15,032 nucleotides of DNA from contig JADKBZ010000006.1 in assembly GCA_016714815.1 (NCBI GenBank), forward strand, positions 1-15,032. The letters are read 5' to 3'. Each line of letters starts with the position of its first letter. The first letter of the stretch is position 1. A model generated the notes under the pieces. It searched no databases, was not told where the DNA came from, and saw nothing but the letters and a program-made list of their open reading frames with translations. The position numbers and the translations under genes are program-made. Positions 1 through 7,077 of this stretch are shown in pieces. The DNA is from Holophagales bacterium. Lineage in GTDB: Bacteria > Acidobacteriota > Thermoanaerobaculia > UBA5066.

Positions 1-754
1 GCGAGGAACGGCGGTTTCACACCCGCCTCCAGAAAACGACGCTTGCGGTCACTGAGGCAAGGTCCTACTGGACGCACTGGACACCCGACGAATCGAAGGA
101 CGCGATCGCGATGCGTGCCTTCGAAGAACGGTGGTTCGGTGCACGAAGCGCCGTTCGGGTGCGCGTCCTCCTGGAGAGTCTCAGGGCCCGCTTCGACGCC
201 TTTCCCGAGGCGTTCTCTGTACTTCGGCGTTGGAGAGGGATCGATCCGGGGACGCGGACACTCGTCTGCCACTGGCACTTTCAGCTCTCCGATCCTCTCT
301 ACCGAGCCTTCACGGGAGAGCTGCTCCCCTCGCTCCGGCGAACGGGCCAGACGAAGACCAGCCGCGGGGAGGTTCTCCGCTGGATGGCCGCATTGAGGCG
401 ACCCGCTGGGGCCCTGCCAGCCGTATCCAGCTCGCGAGCAAGCTCCTTACCTCCGCCCGGGAAGCTGGACTGGTCGGGCCGGGCCAGGACACCAGGCCGA
501 TCCTGATGCCCTTGGTCCCCGACGTCGCGCTGGGCTACCTGCTCCACCTCCTCCGAGGAGTTCGCATAACGGGCACGCTCACCGAGAACCCGTACTCAGC
601 GTCTGTCGGCCTCGCGGGCGAAGCCCTCGAGGACAGGCTTTCGCGGCTGCCCGGGCTGAACTACCGAAAGCAGGGGGGCGTAGCGGAGTTCGAGTGGCGG
701 ATGCCGACTCTCGATGCATGGGCAGAAGCACTCCTCATTCCGGAGGTCGCGTGA
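1..754 (+). CDS. brxA: BREX protein BrxA (DUF1819), 5'-partial, one frameshift
   Basis: BrxA is a small core BREX protein, known in the family to bind DNA and to be needed for defence in some systems; its exact role is unsettled. The gene enters from upstream, so its start is not visible. Frame 3 reads from base 3 and carries the N-terminal half, including a CHWHFQLSDPLYRAFTG stretch (about bases 270-320) typical of DUF1819. Between about 385 and 400 the reading moves to frame 2, which continues with TRWGPASRIQLASKLL, then ENPYSASVGL and VAEFEW, and stops with TGA at 752-754. Joining the halves needs one added base (or two removed). The visible part is about 250 residues. The stop overlaps the brxB GTG by 4 bp (GTGA), so the two are probably translationally coupled. 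Family identification is strong from both halves; whether the frameshift is biological is unknown. Confidence 0.85.
742..746 (+). promoter_or_regulatory. Ribosome binding site deciding the brxB GTG start
   Basis: GGAGG lies 4 nt before GTG at 751, inside the last codons of brxA. It supports the GTG that overlaps the brxA stop over the later in-frame ATG at 775, which has no comparable purine run. Confidence 0.6.
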
Positions 755-1389
755 GCCCCACAGACACGGCCGGAATGCAGGTTGACGAGGCCCTCTCGGC
801 CCTGGAACGCGACCTCCTTGCCGAGGGCGGGCCACGAATCAGCACGATGAGGAACTACAACTTCGCCATCGTGCCCTATCGCCCTTCGGACGAGCTCGCC
901 CTGAGGCGTAAGGTCCGGGCGCTTGCCGACCGGCTCAGGGCCTCCGGCTTCCGCGTCCTCGCCATCTCGCTCCAGAGGCTTCTTCTCGAGCGCCTGCGGT
1001 CGCTCGGCCCCGAGGTCCTCTCGACGACGACCGCCCGCGAGAAACGGCTCTGGGCGAAGGACCCGGGCCGGTCGCTCGCTCACCTCGCCGAGGTCGTCGG
1101 GCCGCTGATCGAGGGGCCGGATGGCATCGCCGCGGACGTCATTCGGGAGATCGCGACCTTCGTCGATGCATCACCGGTCCCGGACGAACGAAGCGTCGTC
1201 CTGATCGGGCGCGCCGGCGCCCTCTTCCCCTTCTTCCGTTCCTCGGCCCTGCTGAAGCACATCGACGGCCACACGGGGAACCTGCCGGTCGTTCTTCTCT
1301 ACCCCGGTGAGCGGCGCGGGCGCTCGTCCCTCTCGTTCATGGGTGTCCTCGCCCCCGACGGGGACTATCGGCCTCGTATCTATCCATAA
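751..1389 (+). CDS. brxB: BREX protein BrxB (DUF1788)
   Basis: BrxB is a small core BREX protein of unknown biochemical activity, always found beside BrxA or BrxC in type 1-like loci. The 212-residue product has normal family length. The C-terminal block is diagnostic of DUF1788: NLPVVLLYPGERRG, then LSFMG, then YRPRIYP at the very end. Upstream, a YNFAIVPYRPSDEL segment precedes an alpha/beta fold with DERSVVLIGRAGALFPFFR in the middle. No catalytic motif or membrane segment is visible. The GTG start at 751 overlaps the brxA stop by 4 bp and has a good Shine-Dalgarno sequence; an ATG at 775 is the alternative. The gene is intact, with 25 bp separating it from brxC. Confidence 0.93.
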   Translation: MSPTDTAGMQVDEALSALERDLLAEGGPRISTMRNYNFAIVPYRPSDELALRRKVRALADRLRASGFRVLAISLQRLLLERLRSLGPEVLSTTTAREKRLWAKDPGRSLAHLAEVVGPLIEGPDGIAADVIREIATFVDASPVPDERSVVLIGRAGALFPFFRSSALLKHIDGHTGNLPVVLLYPGERRGRSSLSFMGVLAPDGDYRPRIYP

Positions 1390-1405
1390 GACACGGCCCT
1401 GACGC

Positions 1406-1410
1406 GGAGG
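1406..1410 (+). promoter_or_regulatory. Ribosome binding site for the brxC TTG start
   Basis: GGAGG lies 4 nt before the TTG at 1415. It supports this non-ATG start, as does the fit of the first residues (LIRELFAADVTRDI) to the conserved BrxC N-terminus. Confidence 0.6.
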
Positions 1411-1414
1411 TCCC

Positions 1415-4400
1415 TTGCTCATCCGAGAGCTGTTCGCCGCAGACGTCACTCGCGACATCCCGCCCGTCGTCTACTTCCACGAGCAGAAGCCCGAGAAGCT
1501 CGCTGACGAGGTTCGCGAGTACATCTTCACGGGTGGCTTTCCCGAGGGGGACCCGAGAGCACGGGTCGGGCCGGGTATTCACGAGGAGCTTGTTCGACTC
1601 CTGCGCGGGATCGGGCGGGAGCTCGACAAGTCCGGCGGGCCGGCACTCCCCGCCTCCTGGATCTCAGGGTTCTTCGGATCCGGCAAGTCGAGCTTTGCAA
1701 AGCTCCTCGGGCTGGCCCTCGACGGGGCCGTTCTGCCGAGCGGGTCCCCGCTTGCCCAGACGTTCCTGGCGCGCGACGAGTCTCCGCTCGCGCCCGAGCT
1801 TCAGAAGGCCTGGGACGACCTTCTCTCCAAAATCTCTCCGATGGCCGTCGTCTTCGACATCGGGAGCGTCGCGCGCGACGGCGAGCAGGTCCACGCGGCG
1901 GCCAAGCGGCAGATCCAGAACCGTCTGGGCTATTGCCCCGTGAGCAACCTGGTCGCCGACTGGGAGGCGAAGCTCGAGGCGGATGGGCATTGGGAGGCCT
2001 TTCTCGCTGCAGCGCAGACGGCCCTTGGCCGCTCGTGGGACGCCGCGAAGTGCGAGCAGCTCGCCGCCGATCATTTCTCCCACGCCCTCAGCGTTCTCGA
2101 CCCCGACCGCTATCCCGAACCGACGGCCTGGTTCGACAGCCACGCCGGAGACCGATCTGCCACAGGGACGTCCGTGGAGGAAGTCACCCGCGACATCGTG
2201 GCGATGCTCGATCGGCGGGCACCCGGGAAGACGCTCTTCCTCGTCATCGACGAGGTCAGCCAATACGTCCACCACGACGAGAACCGGATGCTCAAGCTCC
2301 AGTCCTTCGTCTCGGATCTCGGGCAGCGGCTCAAGGGTCGCGCCTGGATCCTCGCCACCGGTCAGCAGAAGCTCGAGGAAGAGGCCGCGGCGAATCCCCT
2401 CGCGAAGCTGAAGGACCGCTTTCCCCCGACCCTGCGCGTCCACCTCCACCACGAACATCCGCGATGTCGTCCACAAGCGGCTCCTCAGAAAGGACCCCGC
2501 TCGCGAGCCCTTCCTCAGGGGCCTGTTCCAGAAGAACCGGACGGACCTGAAGCTCTACGGCTACGAGTGCGAGGAGATCACCGAGGAGGAGTTCGTCGAG
2601 GTCTACCCGATGCTCCCCGGCCAGGTGGACCTCGTCCTCAGGCTGACGACGAGCCTCCGGAGCCGCTCGTCGCGAGCGCGCGGCGACGACCACGCGATCC
2701 GCGGCCTGCTCCAGCTCCTCGGGGAGGTCTTTCGAAGCTGCGGTCTGGCCGACGCAGAGGCCGGGGCCCTCGTCACCCTCGACGCCATCTACCAGGTGCA
2801 GCAGTCGGCCCTCGACGCTGACGTCCAGACGACGCTCGGTCGAATCGTGGACCACGACGTTTGTCGCCGGGACCCGCTCGCCGTCCGCGCGGCCCAGGCC
2901 GTCGCGCTCCTGGAGCTGATCCAGGAGGAGACCCCCACGACGGCGGATCTCGTCGCACGAACCCTCTACGAGAAGCTGGGCGACGGAAACCAGATCGAAC
3001 CGGTGACGGCCGTTCTGGAGGCGCTCCGGAACGCCGGTCTCCTCGGATACTCCGAGCGGACGGGATACAAGATCCAGAGCTCCGCCGGCGGCGAGTGGCA
3101 GAGGGAGCGCGACGACATCGGGGTCCCCGGCGAGCAGGTGAGCGGCATCGTCTCCGAAAAGCTCAAGGAGCTCCTCGGCGACGTCGACCGGGGACGGCTT
3201 CAGGGCCGGCCGTTTTCCTGGTCCGCGCTCTTCTCGGATGGCCGGCACCTCAAGGATAAGCAGCTCCTCTCCTCCCGTGACGACGCCACCGTCACCGTAG
3301 ACCTCCGATTCCTCGGAAGCCGGGAGGATCGGCTCTCCTCGAAGTGGATTCCCGACAGCGGGAGGGAAGAGCTTCACGAACGGCTGCTCTGGGTCTCAGC
3401 CGAGCCTGCTCCGGCCGTCGAGACCGTCCGCGAGCTGGCCCGGTCACGCCAGATGGTCGAACGCCACGCGAGCCGGGAGGCGTCGCTCCCGCTCGCGAAG
3501 AAGCGGCTGCTCATCGAGGAAAGGTCGCGCCTGAACGATCTGGAGACGAAGCTCGGGTCGGCTCTTCGCTCCGCTTTCATCGAGGGAGCGTTCTTCTTCC
3601 GGGGACGAGAGCTGAGGGCCTCCGACCTCGGCTCCGGCTTCTCGGGAGCCCTCCAGGGGGCCGCCGAGCGAGTCCTTCCGGACCTCTTCCCTCACTTCGT
3701 CTCCATCGCCGTTACTGAGGGCGAGCTGCTCCAGCTCCTCGAACCGGTCCTCGCCGGGCCCTCGACGAAGTTCCTCGAGCAGGGCCTCGGCATCCTCGCC
3801 CTCGACGCGGGCAAGTACGTCCCCGCCTGCTCGGGGACCGTCCCGACTCGGATCCGTCAGCACATCGAGAAGGAGAACGGGCTCTCCGGCGCCACCCTCG
3901 TTTCGGTCTTCGGCGGGCCGCCGTACGGCTGGCCGGCCGATGTCGTGAAGGCCGCGGTGGCCGGTCTTCTCAGGGCCCATGCCGTTCGCATCCGACCGGA
4001 AGACGGCCCGGAGATCTCCTCGCCCCGCGATGCCGGGGCGAAGGACCTCTTCAAGCGCGACCGCGATTTCCGCCGTGCCGACTTCTTTCCGGCGGGCGAG
4101 AGCGAGGTCGGGCCACGCGACCGCGTCGCCATCTGCCAGTTCTTCAAGGAGCGATTCGGCCTCGACCTCGACCGGGAGGACGAAACGATCGCCGACGCCG
4201 TCTTCTCGCATTTCCCGTCGCGCCGGGACCGGCTCAACGAGGTCCGCACGCGCCTTTCCGGCGTTCCCGGCCCCCCGCCCGTTCCGCAGCCCCTCATCCG
4301 CCTGGAAAAGGCCCTCAATGAGTGCCAGCGGTCCCGGCAGGTGGCCGAAACCGTCGCCGCCGTCAAGAAGCACCTGGACGACCTGCGGGACGGCCTCGGT

Positions 4401-5036
4401 ACCCTCGACCTCCTCCGCGCCGAGCTGACCGACGAGGCGATCGCCATCCTGGCGGACGCCGCTCGCGCCTTGTCCGGAGAGATCCGGCAGCTGGACGAGG
4501 CGCAGGCGCTGGAGGAGTTCGCGAACGATGCGGAGACGCTCCGGGAGCATCTTCGGAGGGAGCGGCCCTGGCGGGACGCCGGGAGCCTCCGTCCCCTCAT
4601 CGACCGCATTCGCGAACGGTACGTCGAGGCTCGCCGCCTCCTCCTCACGGCCCAGGAGGAACTGGCCGAAGCGGCGAGGGGCCGCGTCATGGCGCGGGAC
4701 GGCTTCTCGCGCCTCTCGGCCGACGCCGCGCACAGGGTTCTCCAGCCCATCTCACGCGCTCTGATCGACACGACGGTGACGGCGCTCTCTCCTCCGCTCG
4801 TGGATCTCGGTGGCGGCGTCGCCCTCCGGCTTCTCCGCGCGGAACACGACGCGAACGCGCGCCTCGACGCCGAACTGGCAAGCCTGGAATCGGACGCCGT
4901 CACGGTCACGCCGCTCGATGCCCGCCTCTCGGGTCGCGAGGTGCGAAGCCGGGAGGAGCTCGACGCGATCCTGGCCGAGCTTAAGGAGAGGATCGGCGCG
5001 GTCCTGGACCGGGGCGACAGGGTGCGGCTTCTCTGA
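1415..5036 (+). CDS. brxC: BREX P-loop ATPase BrxC (PglY-like), one frameshift
   Basis: BrxC is the large AAA-like ATPase of BREX and is required for phage exclusion; it is thought to work with PglX, PglZ and BrxB in a large assembly. The reconstructed product is about 1,206 residues, the usual length (E. coli BrxC is about 1,200). The N-terminus LIRELFAADVTRDIPPVVYF is typical. Walker A is GFFGSGKSSF (residues 85-94, Lys 91) and Walker B is LFLVIDEVSQYV (Asp 279, Glu 280). Frame 2 carries these up to LRVHL at about 2446. The next family block, TTNIRDVVHKRLL, is in frame 3 and continues without a break to the TGA at 5034-5036. One extra base (or two missing) around 2444-2450 explains the shift. 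The second half is helical with likely coiled-coil stretches (about 3420-3560 and 4320-4700). Without correction, frame 2 runs on to a stop at 2821 and would yield a 468-residue ATPase fragment. Confidence 0.92.
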
Positions 5037-5076
5037 CGCCAGCTCGTCGCGGGGTACGAATGGCCTGCCGCCGGCT

Positions 5077-5082
5077 TAGAAT
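5077..5082 (+). promoter_or_regulatory. Possible -10 element for a leaderless transcript of the DprA-like gene
   Basis: TAGAAT matches the -10 consensus at five of six positions and ends 6 nt before the ATG at 5089. That placement is expected when transcription starts at or next to the start codon. No GGAGG-like ribosome site precedes this ATG, unlike brxB, brxC, the ASCH gene and pglZ. No good -35 hexamer is seen 16-18 bp upstream, so this is only a candidate. Confidence 0.3.
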
Positions 5083-5088
5083 CACCGT

Positions 5089-5814
5089 ATGAACAGCAGC
5101 CGGAAGGCTCCTGCCCCCCCGCATGAGGCGAGGGAGGTCAGGATCGAGGAGCTGTTGGGGCGCCTCAACGAGGTCGAGGAGAAGAACAAGCCCGACGCGC
5201 TCTTCACGATCGGCGACACGAGCCTGCTCCAGGGCACCCCGCGGGCGGCGATTGTCGGAGCGCGAAACGCCTCCGAGTTGGGGCTCGCCCGTGCGAGGAA
5301 GCTCGCGCGGCTCCTCGCCGGTCGGGACGTCGTCGTCGTCAGCGGCCTGGCGGAAGGGGTCGACACGGCGGCTCACTGGGCCGCGATCCGGGCCGGGGGA
5401 CGGACGATCGGTGTCCTCGGCTCCCCGCTCGACGTTCTCTTCCGGCAGGCGGATGCCGACCTCCGTGAGCGGATGGAGAAGGAGCATCTCGTCGTCTCCC
5501 AGTTCCCTTCGGGGCACCCGGTCCTCCGTTCCAACTTTCCCCGGCGCAACCGGACGATGGCCCTTCTCACCCACGCGACTGTCATCATCGAAGCGTCTGA
5601 CACCAGCGGCTCCCTCTCCCAGGGCTGGGAAGCGCTTCGACTCGGCCGGCAGCTCTTCATCCTGAAGTCGGTCGCCGACGACCCGCGCCTCACGTGGCCC
5701 GCCGAGATGGTCAAGTACGGCGCTGCGGTCCTCTCGGAATCCGGCGTCGAGACGCTCTTCGATGCCCTACCTCCCCCTGAGGAGCCCGGCTGGCTCGACC
5801 GGCTTGCCTTCTGA
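5089..5814 (+). CDS. Short DprA/Smf-like SLOG Rossmann-fold protein (BREX cargo)
   Basis: The 241-residue protein has the DprA/Smf Rossmann core: VGARN at 56-60, SGLAEGVDTAAH at 85-96, GRTIGVLGSPLD at 104-115, FPRRNR at 150-155, then a VIIEASDTSGSL segment near 165-176. It lacks the N-terminal helix-hairpin-helix-like region and the C-terminal winged helix of competence DprA (usually about 300-380 residues), so a RecA-loading role is doubtful. Members of the wider SLOG superfamily have been proposed to bind or process nucleotides in immune systems. The PGGxGT motif of LOG phosphoribohydrolases is absent. The gene follows brxC by 52 bp and overlaps the PRTase gene, which suggests a functional pair. 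The fold is certain; the activity (single-stranded DNA binding, nucleotide binding or hydrolysis) is not known. Local GC (one hand-counted line, 73 %) resembles the BREX core. Confidence 0.85.
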   Translation: MNSSRKAPAPPHEAREVRIEELLGRLNEVEEKNKPDALFTIGDTSLLQGTPRAAIVGARNASELGLARARKLARLLAGRDVVVVSGLAEGVDTAAHWAAIRAGGRTIGVLGSPLDVLFRQADADLRERMEKEHLVVSQFPSGHPVLRSNFPRRNRTMALLTHATVIIEASDTSGSLSQGWEALRLGRQLFILKSVADDPRLTWPAEMVKYGAAVLSESGVETLFDALPPPEEPGWLDRLAF

Positions 5815-6462
5815 GCTGACCTTCGGGTCGTTCCTCGTCTACTCGCCAAGAGGTTCCGGGGAAACCTCCGTCCGATCCCGCGGTGTCGTCCATTCGATCA
5901 AGACGGACGGCGCCGGACCGGCCGACGAACGGATGATCGAGTACGCCGTCCGGAGGCTCGTGGAGGCGCTCGAGGGAAGCGCGGCCTGCCTCGCGCCCCT
6001 GTTCCGGATGAGGCCGCTCCTCGTACCCATGCCGCCGAGCGCTCCGGTTCTGCCGGGGGGTCTCTGGGTCCCGAGGAGAATCTGCGAAGCGCTGGTGGCC
6101 CGCGGCCTGGGAGCGCGCGCCGCCCTCTTGCTTTGCCCGTCGCTACGCGATTCCGAAGTCGGCCTATGCCGCCCGTGGAGAGCGGCCGACGGTCAGGGTC
6201 CACCGGGACTCCCTCGAGGTGCGCGGCGCGCGGGCGCTTTTCGGCTGAGTCGATCCTTCTTGTGGACGATGTCGTCACGAAGGGAGCCGCCATCATGGGT
6301 GCCGCAGAGGCGATCTCCACCGCCATGCCGGCGTGCGAAATCACGGCCTTTGCGCTCGTTCGAACCATGGGCTTCGTTTCCGACATCGATAGGCTGGTCG
6401 ACCCGTGTGTCGGGACGATCAGGTTCATCGGGACCGGCGGCGACGTGCAGAGGGAGCCGTAG
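5804..6462 (+). CDS. ComF-like phosphoribosyltransferase, two frameshifts (BREX cargo)
   Basis: PRTases transfer a phosphoribosyl group between PRPP and a base or amine. The reconstructed 218-residue chain uses three frames: frame 2 to about 6130 (LTFGSFLVYSPRG, VPMPPSAP, ARAALL), frame 3 from about 6131 to 6240 (FARRYAIPKSAYAARGERPTV), and frame 1 to the TAG at 6460-6462. The last part holds the PRPP-binding loop ILLVDDVVTKGAAI (about residues 150-163), with the two acidic residues seen in PRTases. One extra base near 6131 and one near 6242 repair it. TTG at 5804 is the preferred start (11 bp into the DprA-like gene); an ATG at 5762 is the alternative. The K-S-A-x-A-A-R-G-E-R-P block followed by VHRDSLEV resembles ComF/amidophosphoribosyltransferase relatives. 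The substrate is unknown. Pairing with an overlapping SLOG gene suggests they handle the same nucleotide. Confidence 0.78.
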
Positions 6463-6487
6463 GGCCGAGCGCAAAGGTCCTGCTGAA

Positions 6488-6492
6488 GGAGG
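6488..6492 (+). promoter_or_regulatory. Ribosome binding site for the ASCH gene TTG start
   Basis: GGAGG lies 4 nt before TTG at 6497. It supports starting the ASCH protein there, and argues against reading it as the tail of the PRTase frame that happens to run through the same register. Confidence 0.6.
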
Positions 6493-6496
6493 GCGA

Positions 6497-6877
6497 TTGA
6501 GGGTTCTCACCGTGCGTCAGCCTTGGGCCTGGGCGATTCTCCTTGCCGGGAAGGACGTTGAGAACCGATCGTGGACCACGGCGTACCGTGGCCCCCTCGC
6601 TATTCACGCTTCGATGAGGCCCGATCCTCCCGGGTCGTGGGACCTCCCTCGGGGCGTTCGCGTCCCCGATGAGGAGGATCTGGCGCTCGGGGCGATCGTT
6701 GGCGTCGTCGACCTCGTCGATGTCGTCGAGCGCTCTCGATCCCGCTGGTTCTGCGGGCCGTATGGCTGGGTTCTTCGAAACCCACGCTCCCTCGTCCGGC
6801 CGCTTCGCTGCAAGGGGATGCTCGGACTCTGGCGCGCCACTCCCGGGCAGCTTCGAATTTTCAATCGGTACCTGTGA
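6497..6877 (+). CDS. ASCH-domain protein (BREX cargo)
   Basis: The 126-residue protein is a single ASCH (ASC-1 homology) domain. The N-terminal RVLTVRQPWAWAILLAGKD, then VENRSW (residues 21-26), YRGPLAIHAS (30-39), LGAIVGVVDLVDVV (64-77), WFCGPYGWVL (84-93) and the KGMLGLW end (106-112) are the recurrent blocks of this subfamily. ASCH is a PUA/EVE-like beta-barrel that binds RNA or modified bases; one studied bacterial member, E. coli YqfB, hydrolyses N4-acetylcytidine. Here the Lys, Glu and Arg of the GKDVENR segment could be binding or catalytic residues. The start is TTG with a strong ribosome site. The gene follows the PRTase by 34 bp and precedes a 200-bp gap. It is intact. A role as modified-base reader or nucleoside-processing enzyme is possible but unproven. 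Confidence 0.8.
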   Translation: MRVLTVRQPWAWAILLAGKDVENRSWTTAYRGPLAIHASMRPDPPGSWDLPRGVRVPDEEDLALGAIVGVVDLVDVVERSRSRWFCGPYGWVLRNPRSLVRPLRCKGMLGLWRATPGQLRIFNRYL

Positions 6878-7077
6878 CCAGTGCGGGTCGGGCCGGCCCG
6901 CTCCAGCTAGACTGCTCCGCGGGATCCAGCTACGGAGTCCGCCTGCCCGAGAAGGACGGCTGTGCACCAACTCGAAAGTCATTTTCAGGAGACCTTGCCG
7001 GAGCCACTGGCGGGCGCCAGGGGCGCGGTTGCTTCGAGGCCGATGCCGCCGATCGTTGTGAGGCGAGGGGGCTCTGC
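6878..7077 (+). other. 200-bp non-coding gap before the OLD gene
   Basis: This is the longest gap in the window. It holds a perfect 12-bp palindrome, CGGGCCGGCCCG, at 6889-6900, and an imperfect hairpin at 7003-7024 (GCC-A-CTGGC / GCCAG-G-GGC, loop GGGC) with no following T run. No convincing promoter or intrinsic terminator was found. Frame 1 is open across it from a GTG at 6874, but the encoded residues do not resemble an OLD N-terminus. Confidence 0.5.

Noticed and set aside
3444..4733. Long antisense open frame (429 codons) inside brxC, and similar ones at 2331-3377, 9412-10782 and 11464-12987
   Set aside because: GC-rich coding DNA leaves the complementary frames open. Their translations are Arg/Gly/Glu-rich without family motifs, while the + strand shows clear BREX signatures.
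5089..5814. Competence gene dprA
   Set aside because: The protein lacks the flanking domains of competence DprA and sits in a defence locus beside a PRTase, so only the fold name is used.
5762..6877. Single 371-residue PRTase-ASCH fusion gene
   Set aside because: The middle part is out of frame: the PRPP loop lies in frame 1 and the preceding block in frame 3. The ASCH domain has its own TTG start with a ribosome site.
7003..7024. Hairpin as an intrinsic terminator between ASCH and OLD genes
   Set aside because: The stem has a mismatch and is not followed by a T run, and co-directional genes continue.
6874..7077. 68-residue N-terminal extension of the OLD protein from a GTG overlapping the ASCH stop
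   Set aside because: The extension has no resemblance to OLD proteins, which begin at the beta strand encoded from 7078, and that GTG has a purine-rich upstream stretch.
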